Below are positions 16,565 through 25,220 of a stretch of 64,000 nucleotides of DNA, piece by piece; the first letter of the stretch is position 1; every line of letters starts with the position of its first letter. Below the pieces are notes generated by a model. The model did not search any database, was not told where the DNA came from, and worked only from the letters and a program-made list of their open reading frames with translations. Origin of the DNA: Thermosphaera aggregans DSM 11486 (GTDB taxonomy: Archaea > Thermoproteota > Thermoprotei_A > Sulfolobales > Desulfurococcaceae). Both the position numbers and the translations under genes were made by a program. The DNA lies in the NCBI RefSeq assembly GCF_000092185.1, contig NC_014160.1, forward strand, positions 1,054,001-1,118,000, in the 5' to 3' direction.

Positions 16565-16942
16565 ATGAGCGAAAGGAAAGACTATACTAGGATAATGGCA
16601 GAGTACTTGAAAGCAGGTGCTACAATGTTATCGCTAACATGCCCTGTTGAAGGGTGTGGCCTACCCTTGTTTAAGCTTAGAACCGGGGAAATTGTTTGCG
16701 CAGCACACGGGAAAGTCCTCTTGGTCAAGAGCGATGAGGAAGTCAAGGAGATAAGGGAGAGAATTACGATGATAAGTGTTCTCGACAAGCTCGAGGAGAA
16801 GACGCTCAATATTATAAGGGAGCAGAGTGAGGGTGAGGATGTAGATCCCCGGGAGATAATAGGCTGGCTTGAGGTTTTGGAGAGAATTAGAAGACTAAAG
16901 GAAATGAGCCGAGAGAAGCAGTCACCATCGAAGCCCTCTTGA
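16565..16942 (+). CDS. Sjogren autoantigen p27-like zinc-binding protein
   Basis: From ATG at 16565, seven bases after GGAGGTG, the protein has 125 residues. Residues about 10-55 carry the autoantigen-p27 motif: YLKAGATMLSLTCPVEGCGLP, followed by FKLRTGEIVCAAHGKVLL, giving CPxxxC and C/H zinc ligands. The rest is a charged helix. It is common in Archaea and of unknown role. A GTG at 16556 is in frame but lies inside the ribosome site. Confidence 0.85.
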   Translation: MSERKDYTRIMAEYLKAGATMLSLTCPVEGCGLPLFKLRTGEIVCAAHGKVLLVKSDEEVKEIRERITMISVLDKLEEKTLNIIREQSEGEDVDPREIIGWLEVLERIRRLKEMSREKQSPSKPS

Positions 16943-16954
16943 TCACTGGTAATT

Positions 16955-17572
16955 CTAGATTATATCGCTCCCTAGTAACGATCTAATCTTCTCGATAACT
17001 TCTGAGTAGACTGTTTGAAGCTTTCTTGTCGCGTCAACCTCTACTAGTAGTCCCTCGGAAACCATTCTCTTATAGTACTGTCTAACCTTTTCGAGAAACT
17101 CTCTCTCCTCGAACTCGGGGAATCTTGATGGAAGACCCTTTCTCCTATCTATGGCGACCTCGGGAGGTATGTCGAGATATATTGCTAGGTCTGGTCTTAG
17201 AGCATACTTGTTCACCTCAGCCACCCATTCGTAAGGGGCACCCATTGCTGACTGATAGGCTATGCTACTGTAGAAGTATCTGTCTGATATGACGGTAACC
17301 CCTTTCCCGAGCATCGGCAGTATCAACTTTTTCACATGGATGAGCCGGTCCAGGGCAAAAGCCAGTGCATCAATGTAAGCATCCCTATAAGGCGAGTAAT
17401 CCCCTTTAACGGCTTTAACTATCAAGGAGTCTGTTGGTTCATAAGTATATATGGCGTCTAATCCTTTCGACTTAAACTTATCTATCAGCATTTTCGCTAA
17501 CGTGGTTTTTCCCGCACCGTCAATTCCCTCCAATACTATGAAAAACCCTCTATTCGATTGTGACATGATCAT
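16955..17572 (-). CDS. tmk: Thymidylate kinase
   Basis: From ATG at 17572 (or 17566) the enzyme has about 205 residues. It shows the P-loop LEGIDGAGKTTLAK, a YTYEP strand/loop, the DRYFYSS DRx motif and the RRKGLPSR-type LID region. It phosphorylates dTMP to dTDP. The start overlaps the end of the preceding small dehydratase-subunit gene by about 20 bases. It is the last gene of a six-gene minus-strand operon. A longer N-terminus from 17602 is open but has a weaker start. Confidence 0.92.
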   Translation of the reverse strand: MIMSQSNRGFFIVLEGIDGAGKTTLAKMLIDKFKSKGLDAIYTYEPTDSLIVKAVKGDYSPYRDAYIDALAFALDRLIHVKKLILPMLGKGVTVISDRYFYSSIAYQSAMGAPYEWVAEVNKYALRPDLAIYLDIPPEVAIDRRKGLPSRFPEFEEREFLEKVRQYYKRMVSEGLLVEVDATRKLQTVYSEVIEKIRSLLGSDII

Positions 17573-17948
17573 CCCCTGCCCTATGAGTAATAAGCTTCTC
17601 ATTAGATAATATTGTTGAAAACTTCTCGAAATCCTCGGCGATGAATAAGGGGATTCCAGCTAAAACGCATCCAGCTATTAAAATGGGCTCCACTTCCTTG
17701 ACGATCATGCAACAAGGGTTAACGTTGTTCTTTCTTAAAGCATATATGACATACGAGCCCACGGTACTTCCGCGTGAACCCTTGAAGACAAGAACTTTCC
17801 CTGCTATTTCAACCTCGCCCGTGTCTGTTCTGACAACTCCTTTAACAGGGTCTACCTCACCGAAGAAGCTCAAGTACTGGTTTATTAAAACAGGTCTCCC
17901 AGAGCAGTCTCCGTCAACCACTCGTTTAATCCTCCACTCCAGGCTCAC
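17550..17948 (-). CDS. Phosphomevalonate dehydratase small subunit (aconitase X swivel domain)
   Basis: The 132-residue protein is the DUF126 swivel domain: VVDGDCSGRPVLINQYLSFFG near the N-terminus, VLVFKGSRGSTVGSYVIYAL in the middle and LAGCVLAGIPLFI near the end; each is a conserved block. Family knowledge: with the AcnX large subunit it forms the 4Fe-4S enzyme that dehydrates mevalonate 5-phosphate in the archaeal mevalonate pathway. It lies 18 bases after the large-subunit gene and overlaps tmk. Confidence 0.9.
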   Translation of the reverse strand: MSLEWRIKRVVDGDCSGRPVLINQYLSFFGEVDPVKGVVRTDTGEVEIAGKVLVFKGSRGSTVGSYVIYALRKNNVNPCCMIVKEVEPILIAGCVLAGIPLFIAEDFEKFSTILSNEKLITHRAGDDHVTIE

Positions 17949-17966
17949 ACCTCATCCCCGCGATAA

Positions 17967-19133
17967 CTAGGTGTAGATGCTTTCAACTATCTCTTTTAAG
18001 CTTGCAATGCCTACTTTAAGACCATGGATCTTTCTCATGTAGAAAAACGCCTTACCGCTGTTCGTCAACATTAAATCATACTTCTTCCTCAATACCGATA
18101 CAACTGGGCAGGTCCCCAAGGCTATGTCAACTTTCCGCGATAATAGCAGTCTCACGATCGAGGAATAAGTCGAAGCAATCTCTGGGGGCATTGTGACGAG
18201 AAGCCTACCTCTCTTAGGTTCACGATATTTTTCAAGTAAGCGCCTGAGAATGACAAGCTCCTCTGGGTGTGTGTGAGGACATCCCACGTACCCTAGAACA
18301 GTTTCACTTGTACCAGGGGTTTCACCAATATATTTCTCCACATCGCTAAACTCCAACGTAATGGTCTCTTCAATACTTGTCTTATAGGTTCCTTTAGGAG
18401 TGATACCATCTAACACTGCCAGTGCGTGGGACCCGGATGCCGCCATTGCGGCTAGCAAAGCTTTTATCTCGTATAAAGGCTTTTCCTTAATCTCTAGCAT
18501 AGGGACTTTCCTAACGTTCTCCCCAATCCATAAGCCGGCTAGAGATAAAGGTTTGTTATAGATTAAGGGCGAGATTTTGATCAAAACTCTTGCAACCCTG
18601 TTTTCAAGCTCGTGGAGGCCGTGATAATATGTGAACCCGGTTAAGGCAGAAGCCAGCGCTAAGGGCCCTCCCTCCCTGTTCGTCATGGCTCCGAAGTAGG
18701 AGTTCGCAAAGATCACTGCACTGCTCTCTCCCCATGCCAGGTGCTCGCCCGGCAATGGTGGTCTGTGGTAGTATGGTATGCATGTAAACACGGGTTTAGC
18801 GCCCATACCAACCAATGCTTCATCTATTAATGCTTGCTTACCAAGATACTTGTTGTCGATTACCTGGGATAGCATTCCATAGTCCACACAACCGGGGTTT
18901 ATCGTAGTGTACACCCGGAATCTAGGCATCTCTCTGTAGAAGTCTCTTAGAAAATCTAGTCCAGGTTCGCCTATATTTGAGTATGAGACGCCGGAGACAT
19001 GTGCATGGGAGATTTCCACAAGTCTATCAGAACCCAGGGCTTCGCCCACCTTCACAATTATCTCAAGCGCTTTCGCGTAGACCCATCCAAACTCTCCCTT
19101 AAGCATCCTTTCCTGGAAAGGGGTAAGATACAT
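17967..19133 (-). CDS. Phosphomevalonate dehydratase large subunit (aconitase X catalytic)
   Basis: The 388-residue DUF521/AcnX protein has HAHVSGVSYSNIGEPGLDFL, VYTTINPGCVDYG, VFTCIPYYHRPPLPGEHLAWGES (given in parts), AIFANSYFGAMTNREGG and LGYVGCPHTHPEEL. The cysteines in NPGCVD, FTCIPY and the later ALGTCPVVS are the expected cluster ligands. It dehydrates mevalonate 5-phosphate to trans-anhydromevalonate phosphate. Its start overlaps the decarboxylase stop by one base (TAATG), so the two are coupled. Confidence 0.93.
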   Translation of the reverse strand: MYLTPFQERMLKGEFGWVYAKALEIIVKVGEALGSDRLVEISHAHVSGVSYSNIGEPGLDFLRDFYREMPRFRVYTTINPGCVDYGMLSQVIDNKYLGKQALIDEALVGMGAKPVFTCIPYYHRPPLPGEHLAWGESSAVIFANSYFGAMTNREGGPLALASALTGFTYYHGLHELENRVARVLIKISPLIYNKPLSLAGLWIGENVRKVPMLEIKEKPLYEIKALLAAMAASGSHALAVLDGITPKGTYKTSIEETITLEFSDVEKYIGETPGTSETVLGYVGCPHTHPEELVILRRLLEKYREPKRGRLLVTMPPEIASTYSSIVRLLLSRKVDIALGTCPVVSVLRKKYDLMLTNSGKAFFYMRKIHGLKVGIASLKEIVESIYT

Positions 19134-20413
19134 TACTCGATAACAACCCTCCTGTACTTATCCCATGGCTCATTGAAAGGTTTCACGGCGAGGAAAATGA
19201 CCTTATCTCCAATTCCCTCCTTGCTCCTTGGCTCTAGAGTACTGCCCCTGATATCCTTTAATATTATAATGTCCTCGCTACCTTTCAGCCTTGTCGCCAA
19301 CGCCCACTCTATTTCTAACGGGTTGTCAACGTCGATATCCTCGTCAACGACAAATACGTGTTTAACGCTGGGATGGGCGGTTATCGCAGCTAGCCCCGCT
19401 AGCTTCGCCTCACCTGGAGAGCTTTGTTTCAACGATATAGCGACGTGTAGCCAACCGCTCCCGCCCTCGGTTAGTCGAACCTTTACAACTCCTGGCGCCA
19501 CCTTCCTGACCTCTTGAAATATTAACGGCTCCCTGGGGAAGCCCATCAAGAATTGGTGCTCCCATAAGCCAGGGATTATTGCGTGGAACAGGGGTGTTTG
19601 ATGCTTATTAACGTAGAATCCTGATGGCTTAAAAACCGGCTGAGGCCTCTTACCATCCAGGAGCATCAATATATCTGTGAAAGGTCCTTCATCGGCGAGT
19701 TCCCTTGTCAAGACCCCTTCCACGATTACGCTGGCATTAGCCGGTACTGGTATCTTATACAGCGGCGTTTTAACAACCTTGTTATATCCCGACATCGCTG
19801 CTGCCACGGATGCTTCGAAAACGCCTAACGGGGGAGTCATGGCTGCGGCCAACTCGAAATAGGGGTCAGCCCCTAGCACCAGGGCTACTGGGGCATCAAC
19901 TCCTCTTTCATGATATTTTTTCATCAAGAAGTGGAGATGTCTAGGGACGACTCTGATCGGGGCTTCCATGGGGGACTTGTACATGGTTCTATGATAGCTA
20001 GCATTGCATATCTTCTCGAAACAAATAATGTATATGGAGCTTGTCAAGTAGCGGGAACCATCGTCTTTATAGTATTTTATAAATGGTAGCGAATCAAGCG
20101 TGTAGTCCCTTTTTTCAAAATGCTCGTCGAACTCCACGGTATCTAGTGTTGCAGGGTTTTCCAGTGCTTTAACAACCCTGTCATAGACTTCCAGATCCGT
20201 ACTAGCATTGAACATGGCGTATATGTCGTTCCTTGTAGTCACCAGGTTTGTGTAGCCTGTGAACTCGCTCCCTTCGAGTTCGAACAAGATGAGTTTTTCA
20301 CGATTGGAAGATGCTAACTTAGTGACTGCGTAATCTTTTTCAACTCTACCCACTTTCTCAACGGGCTTTCCAGCTTTACGAGCCATTTCGCGTATTAATA
20401 TTAGAGGGTTCAA
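19133..20413 (-). CDS. Anhydromevalonate phosphate decarboxylase (UbiD family)
   Basis: The 426-residue UbiD-family protein has RVVPRHLHFLMKKYHERG, LVLGADPYFELAAAM, ELADEGPFTDI, KHQTPLFHAIIPGLWEHQFL and FVVDEDIDVDNPLEIEWALA (in parts). These match the prenyl-FMN and metal-binding core of UbiD enzymes. Next to both AcnX subunits it is best read as the decarboxylase that makes isopentenyl phosphate in the modified mevalonate pathway, not as a ubiquinone enzyme. It needs prenyl-FMN from UbiX, found at 39320. The start is TTG, overlapping the preceding stop by four bases. Confidence 0.92.
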   Translation of the reverse strand: MNPLILIREMARKAGKPVEKVGRVEKDYAVTKLASSNREKLILFELEGSEFTGYTNLVTTRNDIYAMFNASTDLEVYDRVVKALENPATLDTVEFDEHFEKRDYTLDSLPFIKYYKDDGSRYLTSSIYIICFEKICNASYHRTMYKSPMEAPIRVVPRHLHFLMKKYHERGVDAPVALVLGADPYFELAAAMTPPLGVFEASVAAAMSGYNKVVKTPLYKIPVPANASVIVEGVLTRELADEGPFTDILMLLDGKRPQPVFKPSGFYVNKHQTPLFHAIIPGLWEHQFLMGFPREPLIFQEVRKVAPGVVKVRLTEGGSGWLHVAISLKQSSPGEAKLAGLAAITAHPSVKHVFVVDEDIDVDNPLEIEWALATRLKGSEDIIILKDIRGSTLEPRSKEGIGDKVIFLAVKPFNEPWDKYRRVVIE

Positions 20414-21660
20414 GGAAACACCTCCAAAAACTCCTCGGTGAAATCATCTCTGAGTCTTATCGTTGAAACCTTTATTTCGTTAATTTTATCTGTGAACCTT
20501 GTTTTAATAATTATCTTTCTCCCCTGAAAATCAATTTTATCTATCAAAGCAGGGTACTCAAAATCACCGTTGGAAACGGCTGCATATAAATTCTTCTCAG
20601 CGCCAGGCTCGAAAACAGATATTTTAGCCACTCCAAACTCCTTCTTCAACCCATCCTCTTCAACCCTTCTTATTGTGCCGGCTAAGCAGAGCTTGTCCGG
20701 AAGGAGTGAGGCATAAGTGACCTTTCCTTCAATGAATTTATCCACGTGGGAAAGCTCTACTGGAATACCTTCTAATATTGGAAGACCATTGATGATGAGG
20801 TTTTCAAAACCAAGTTTAACTATAGGCGCCTCGTAAAGATATTCTCTATACTTCATGCTTCTAAGAATTCTTCGCTCTTCCCTGCTCCTAACCTTTCTCG
20901 TAGAAGATATTTTGAACTCGAACACTTTCACGCCTTGAGAGCTGAACTTTCTGAAGTATGGTGAGAGCTCGGTCCCGAACACAACTATGTAGTTGGGATT
21001 TAGAGTGGAAATAAGTGAAACCTTATATCTCAGCCCTTTTTCATCCCTAATCCAGCCGTCGGTATCCACGATAATGTGGGTGCTCCCGGCTTTAATGAAC
21101 TCGGCCGCTAGTTCTTTGACACTACTAATTATCTTCCAAATATTTCCATGAGGCTTCACGTCTCCGATGAACCGTAGCTTTTCGGGCTTGACCTCTCCCG
21201 CCCATAACACCGGCTCTGTTACTCTCCCAGCAGACACGAAACCAGGGGGACCGAGATTGGACTGGCCTACGTCGCCATCAATTATCACGGGGGATCCGCT
21301 TTTCCGCAAGACAAGGTTTGAGAGTAGGGTTGCGAAGGATGATTTGCCACTATCAGTACCGCCCACCAATACTATTAGTCCGCCGGGATTTGAGGCTATT
21401 TCCTGACCGAGAGCATACTTGACGGGGTATGGGTCATCCTCATCTAGAGGCTGATAAGAGGCTTCTTCACCCATTAACATATCAAGTTCTGAATCCTCGA
21501 GCGCTCGTATTATGTAAGTTTTAGTTTTGTGAACTATTACTCTCGAGTTCTCGGCGAATATCTTCCCGAGAACATCTATCATGCCTTTCTTAACATGGAT
21601 ATTCATGGGGCCGTAAACCTTTAAGCTACTCTCTTTTGAAACATTTACGACCGGCGTCAT
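20410..21660 (-). CDS. Clp1/Grc3-type polynucleotide 5'-hydroxyl kinase
   Basis: The 416-residue protein has a beta-rich N-terminal domain (1-85). A kinase core follows with Walker A VLVGGTDSGKSSFA near residues 98-111 and the Clp1 lid/Walker A' block VIIDGDVGQSNLGPPGFVS, then a C-terminal beta domain. It phosphorylates RNA 5'-hydroxyl ends, as shown for the Pyrococcus relative, and could act after tRNA-intron excision. It overlaps both neighbours by four bases. Confidence 0.9.
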   Translation of the reverse strand: MTPVVNVSKESSLKVYGPMNIHVKKGMIDVLGKIFAENSRVIVHKTKTYIIRALEDSELDMLMGEEASYQPLDEDDPYPVKYALGQEIASNPGGLIVLVGGTDSGKSSFATLLSNLVLRKSGSPVIIDGDVGQSNLGPPGFVSAGRVTEPVLWAGEVKPEKLRFIGDVKPHGNIWKIISSVKELAAEFIKAGSTHIIVDTDGWIRDEKGLRYKVSLISTLNPNYIVVFGTELSPYFRKFSSQGVKVFEFKISSTRKVRSREERRILRSMKYREYLYEAPIVKLGFENLIINGLPILEGIPVELSHVDKFIEGKVTYASLLPDKLCLAGTIRRVEEDGLKKEFGVAKISVFEPGAEKNLYAAVSNGDFEYPALIDKIDFQGRKIIIKTRFTDKINEIKVSTIRLRDDFTEEFLEVFP

Positions 21661-22304
21661 GAAACCTCAACCCCTTTTTTCAACGCAATCCGGTAAGCCG
21701 CGTAAACATCTTTGAACCTGAAGGGTCTTAACCCCCTCCTCATTTTCTCGGCAATATAGCGGATTTCGTCGCGGCTTTCAATAGCAGGGGAGGTTTTCTC
21801 CTCTGATACTATTTCAAAAGGTATTCTAAACTCTTTGCTTAATACTTGCACTAGCTCTAAACCTTTTGGTGAAGCTCCTATTTTAACGCGGAAACTCTGT
21901 GAAGGGATGCATTTCAAGAAATACTTAAGCTCTTCAATAAACCCTAGAATATCCGTTTTCCCATAGTCGACTAGGGTTCCATCACCTAAGGCTACGTAAG
22001 TAATATATTTGCCGGGGTCTACGCCAACTACTAGTTCACGGAAGCTTTCAATGAGATATGTGGCTATAACCGCTTGCTCAATCCCTCTGCAATCATGTTC
22101 AGGATCGTAAATCACCAATAAATCCCTTCTCTCTGAGATGCTGTCAACGAACTCCCTGTGGTCAGTGTAGAAAACGCTTGAGAAGGGTACTTCAAGGGGA
22201 CTGTAAAAGTAGCTGAATAATACTCCGCGCTTTTTTAAGAGTTCCCGAACCCGGATAAACCACTCTGGATCATAGATGGCAATGACGAGGTGTTTTCTCT
22301 GCAA
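21657..22304 (-). CDS. RNase H-fold (RuvC/YqgF-like) hypothetical protein
   Basis: The 215-residue protein has an N-terminal Rossmann-like half (LVIAIYDPEWFIRVRELLKKRG), then a central RNase H-fold signature VVGVDPGKYITYVALGDGTLVD near residues 91-112 with the first catalytic-type Asp, and a later VKIGASPKGLELVQVL strand-helix. It ends in a helical DVYAAYRIAL segment. It resembles archaeal RuvC-fold proteins of unknown role. It is the first gene of the PMDh/AMPD operon and is divergent from the RecA-like gene across a 16-bp perfect palindrome. Confidence 0.75.
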   Translation of the reverse strand: MQRKHLVIAIYDPEWFIRVRELLKKRGVLFSYFYSPLEVPFSSVFYTDHREFVDSISERRDLLVIYDPEHDCRGIEQAVIATYLIESFRELVVGVDPGKYITYVALGDGTLVDYGKTDILGFIEELKYFLKCIPSQSFRVKIGASPKGLELVQVLSKEFRIPFEIVSEEKTSPAIESRDEIRYIAEKMRRGLRPFRFKDVYAAYRIALKKGVEVS

Positions 22305-22311
22305 CCTTTTA

Positions 22312-22327
22312 AACCATTATAATGGTT
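22312..22327. promoter_or_regulatory. 16-bp perfect palindrome in divergent promoter
   Basis: AACCATTATAATGGTT reads the same on both strands and lies eight bases from the operon start at 22304 and 25 bases from the TTG start at 22353. Its centre resembles a TATA box in both directions, so it may be an operator or a shared promoter core. Confidence 0.5.
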
Positions 22328-22352
22328 AATATTCCCTGGCTTATAATATCTA

Positions 22353-22970
22353 TTGGGGATCGGGATAAGGAGCAGGCAATTAAGAATTTACGAGTTGGTT
22401 TTGAAATCACCGACGTGCTTATTCTACGGTGTGGCGGGAGCTGGTAAAACAAACATCTTGCTGACCTTGACAAGAGATTTATGCAAGAAGGATAGACCCT
22501 GCCTTTACGTCTCCACGGAGGAAACACTTCATTATGAAAAAGTAGGTAAGCAGGTTGAAGACTATGCTTACACGTTGTTCACAGAGGTTTACAGTCTTGA
22601 CAAGCTCCTGGAATTAGTCTTCCATACCAGCTACATGAATTTTCAAACCCTAGTTGTAGATAGTATTAATTCTCTCTACAGAGCAGTCGCATACGAGGAA
22701 TCATCCTTGGCTAAATTCACCTTTCTAATGGGGTTTTTAAGAAACATGAGCGAGCTGAAAGGTCTTAAGATATTGGCATCAGCTCAGGTTCGGGCAGGCG
22801 AGGAGGATGTTGAAGCTTCTGGTATGAGCCTCTTAGACTACTACTTTGACACTATTTTTCAAGTAGGATTTGAAGAAAATAAGAGGTTTGTTAAACTGGT
22901 TAAGCCGAGATATAAGGCAACTCCTATTAATTATTTTGAGATAAATGAGAAAGGAGTAGTGTGGATGTAG
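22353..22970 (+). CDS. RecA/RadA-superfamily ATPase (RadB/KaiC-like, short)
   Basis: The 205-residue protein has Walker A FYGVAGAGKTNILLTL near residues 25-40, a VSTEET strand end, Walker B LVVDSINSLYR near 107 and a final Gln-type segment ILASAQVRAG. It consists of the ATPase core only, without a DNA-binding N-terminal domain, like archaeal RadA paralogues that modulate recombination. Initiation is at TTG, with no upstream ATG in frame. One base separates it from carS. Confidence 0.8.
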   Translation: MGIGIRSRQLRIYELVLKSPTCLFYGVAGAGKTNILLTLTRDLCKKDRPCLYVSTEETLHYEKVGKQVEDYAYTLFTEVYSLDKLLELVFHTSYMNFQTLVVDSINSLYRAVAYEESSLAKFTFLMGFLRNMSELKGLKILASAQVRAGEEDVEASGMSLLDYYFDTIFQVGFEENKRFVKLVKPRYKATPINYFEINEKGVVWM

Positions 22971-22971
22971 G

Positions 22972-23478
22972 ATGATAGAGGAATATGCTTATTGGCTGGT
23001 GAAATTCTACATACCAGTAATGGTTGCTAACGGCGCTCCAGTACTAGTTAAAGGCACGCTTCGAATAGATTTTGGGCGGGACTTTATCGACAAGAGACCT
23101 TTACTTGGATCTAACAAGACGTGGGAGGGTTTGCTTGTGGGTGTTTCATACGCTTTCATAGCGAGTTCACTGATTTCTATTGTTTTCGACAACCCCTTCT
23201 ATATTATTGGGGGGTTTGCCGGATTCTTCGGCCTCTTAGGGGATTTGGCAGGGGCCTTCCTCAAGAGAAGGCTGGGGATCAAGCCCGGTGATCCTCTACC
23301 GGTAATTGACCAACTTGACTTCGTGGCGTTTTCCACGCTTTTCTACCTTCTAATAGGTGTTGAGGAGTTCGTGGAAAACCCAAGTTATATCGTCTTAACC
23401 TTCATACTCATATTATTCCTCCATGTTGCCACGAATAATCTGTCGTATTACATGGGTTTGAAAGATAAGAGATGGTAA
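22972..23478 (+). CDS. carS: CDP-archaeol synthase
   Basis: This 168-residue polytopic membrane enzyme of the DUF46/CarS family has FIDKRPLLGSNKTWEGLL after the first helix and GLLGDLAGAFLKRRLGIKPG with the downstream PVIDQLDFVAFS Asp motif. It transfers CMP from CTP to unsaturated archaetidic acid in lipid synthesis. The length is normal. It lies one base after the RecA-like gene, an apparent operon, and upstream of the ribosomal protein pair. Confidence 0.93.
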   Translation: MIEEYAYWLVKFYIPVMVANGAPVLVKGTLRIDFGRDFIDKRPLLGSNKTWEGLLVGVSYAFIASSLISIVFDNPFYIIGGFAGFFGLLGDLAGAFLKRRLGIKPGDPLPVIDQLDFVAFSTLFYLLIGVEEFVENPSYIVLTFILILFLHVATNNLSYYMGLKDKRW

Positions 23479-23528
23479 TATTTTTAACAGGATTTTCACG
23501 TTAAAGGAGTTAATTGAAGGTGTTTACA

Positions 23529-23816
23529 ATGAGGATACCGAAGGTAATAACGACATACTGCCCCAAATGTAGGACGCACACTGATCATTCAGTAGCGATC
23601 TATAAGCATGGGAAAAGAAGAAGCCTTGCAGAAGGAGAGAGAAGGTATGCTAGGAAGAAGAAAGGGTATGGTTCGAAAAGAAAGCCTGAGCAGAAGCGTT
23701 TCGCCAAGGTAACCAAAAAAACCGTGTTAAAGCTTAAATGCACCAAGTGCGGATACACATTCCATACCGAAGGGATAAGGTTGAAGAAGGCTGAACTGGT
23801 AGAGGTGGGTAAGTAG
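23529..23816 (+). CDS. rpl44e: 50S ribosomal protein L44e
   Basis: The 95-residue basic protein starts [18 protein letters not shown] and ends with [19 protein letters not shown]; the two CxxC pairs build its zinc site. The ATG at 23529 fits the family start better than the TTG at 23514, and AAGGTG precedes it. It is followed two bases later by S27e, the usual archaeal pair. Confidence 0.96.
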   Translation: MRIPKVITTYCPKCRTHTDHSVAIYKHGKRRSLAEGERRYARKKKGYGSKRKPEQKRFAKVTKKTVLKLKCTKCGYTFHTEGIRLKKAELVEVGK

Positions 23817-23818
23817 GT

Positions 23819-24025
23819 ATGAGGAAGAGAAAATTACTCATACCGCAACCTCGAAGCAGATTCTACAAGGTAATATGCAAGACCTGTGGCGCTGAAAACG
23901 TAGTTTTCAGCCATGCCTCATTCCCAACGAGATGCAAGGTCTGTGGAACACAGCTTGTAAAACCCACGGGTGGAAGAGCCCTAGTGCTGAAAGATAAATC
24001 GGAAATTGTTGCGGAACTAGGTTAA
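23819..24025 (+). CDS. rps27e: 30S ribosomal protein S27e
   Basis: The 68-residue protein has a four-cysteine zinc ribbon, [13 protein letters not shown] followed by [16 protein letters not shown]. The length and ending (GGRALVL region) are typical. It is cotranscribed with L44e. Confidence 0.96.
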   Translation: MRKRKLLIPQPRSRFYKVICKTCGAENVVFSHASFPTRCKVCGTQLVKPTGGRALVLKDKSEIVAELG

Positions 24026-24082
24026 CCGTTTCTTTTCTAAGTTAAGTTTAAATTAACTCCTAATTTATCCAATCAAATTGAT

Positions 24083-24167
24083 GCGGGGGTGCCCGAGCTT
24101 GGTCAAAGGGGTCGGGCTCAGGACCCGATGGCGTAGGCCTGCGTGGGTTCAAATCCCACCCCCCGCA
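24083..24167 (+). tRNA. tRNA-Leu (CAG)
   Basis: This 85-nt class II tRNA has acceptor GCGGGGG/CCCCCGC, anticodon loop CTCAGGA (CAG), T arm GTGGG/CCCAC and discriminator A. It differs from the tRNA-Leu(TAG) at 13755 only in anticodon base 34. No intron is present. Confidence 0.96.
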
Positions 24168-24262
24168 TTCTTGTAAACCGATATCATTATGAGGGATCAT
24201 TCACTGATATATTGTGGGAAGAACGCTTTCCACTAATGAGTGGAAAAACGGGTTTTAATAGA

Positions 24263-24919
24263 TTATTCCTCAGAAGGGTTTTCACTAGTAGAGTTTTTGG
24301 AAGAACCCGGTTCTCTTCTACTCTTGCCGGGTTTATTCTGAGTTGTTTGTTTTAACTCGTCAAGTTCTTGCCTCAACCTCTCCAGCTGTGTTCTCAGCTC
24401 AGCCACTTCTTTCTCCTTCTCCATAACCTTATGTATGGGATCAAACAATACATGGTTTCCAGCGTTGCATACGAGTCTTCCATCCTCATCAATCTTGAAC
24501 TCAACCCAGCCATGTTCTGGGCATTTAACTCTTCCAGTCTCCTTGGAAAACTCCAACCCCGACAGCTTCTCATACAGCTTCAAAAAACGATCGTCACGCT
24601 CACCCGATTTTTGTTCAACACTAGTGGTCTGTCCAGTAACTATCCACGGAGGGATTCCAATGGTTTTAAGGAAGTCGGGGAGTTTTTCATAGGGAATAGT
24701 TATTCTTCCAAGCAATCCAGGTATTTCAACCTCCACTCTTCTCGCTCTATCCAAGTTCTCAATAATCCTTACTCCCTTGAAGTCTTCAATACTTTTGTAT
24801 ATTTTTTTAATAACTAGGATAAGATAGGTGAACAATCCAAGAGCTATTGCGGCTAAGATTCCAGCTGCAATTACCACTTGGAGAATTAGTTCACTGGTAA
24901 GCCCATCCATGTCAACCAC
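24263..24919 (-). CDS. Membrane-anchored coiled-coil protein with C/H knuckle
   Basis: The 218-residue protein has one membrane helix (residues about 10-38), a cytoplasmic VEVEIPGLLGRITIPYEKLPDF region, a putative zinc knuckle VKCPEHGW...VCNAGNH (C/H, C/H), a coiled coil (KEKEVAELRTQLERLRQELDEL) and a polar disordered Ser/Lys tail. The family was not recognised. The knuckle resembles the CPxH...C form of the p27-like protein. It stands alone. Confidence 0.7.
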   Translation of the reverse strand: MVDMDGLTSELILQVVIAAGILAAIALGLFTYLILVIKKIYKSIEDFKGVRIIENLDRARRVEVEIPGLLGRITIPYEKLPDFLKTIGIPPWIVTGQTTSVEQKSGERDDRFLKLYEKLSGLEFSKETGRVKCPEHGWVEFKIDEDGRLVCNAGNHVLFDPIHKVMEKEKEVAELRTQLERLRQELDELKQTTQNKPGKSRREPGSSKNSTSENPSEE

Positions 24920-25077
24920 CTATACTAGTTTGCAAAGGAAAGGATCTTTGGTTTTTAAACTAGGGTGGGATTGCTTTTCACTATTTCCTATACGTGTATA
25001 AAAATCTTGCATTTTTAACCCACATCTAATAAACTCATTACTTCGTTAAAATATTTAAATATTGATGAAAGGAGTAG

Positions 25078-25185
25078 CGCCGGGGGCGGGATTCGAACCC
25101 GCGTGCCCCAGAGGGGGCAGTGGGTCTCCCGGGGAGATGCCGGAAGTCTCGAGCCCACCCCCTTAGACCGCTCGGGCACCCCGGC
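25078..25185 (-). tRNA. tRNA-Ser (CGA) with 22-nt intron
   Basis: On the minus strand, the acceptor GCCGGGG/CCCCGGC, anticodon stem GTGGG/CCCAC with loop CTCGAGA (anticodon CGA), a long variable arm GCCCC...GGGGC and T arm GCGGG-TTCGAAT-CCCGC form an 86-nt class II tRNA. The discriminator is G. The intron (25126-25147) follows position 37, the canonical site. Confidence 0.93.
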
Positions 25186-25210
25186 CTATTTAAACAGTAT
25201 TATCTAGGCC

Positions 25211-25220
25211 TTTTATAATG
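25211..25220 (-). promoter_or_regulatory. TATA box of tRNA-Ser
   Basis: CATTATAAAA on the minus strand lies about 30 bases before the tRNA 5' end, a good archaeal box A position. Confidence 0.55.

Noticed and set aside
13755-24167. Repeated tRNA-Leu copies as attachment-site repeats of an integrated element
   Set aside because: Both are complete tRNAs with different anticodons, and the genes between them are ordinary core genes with no integrase.
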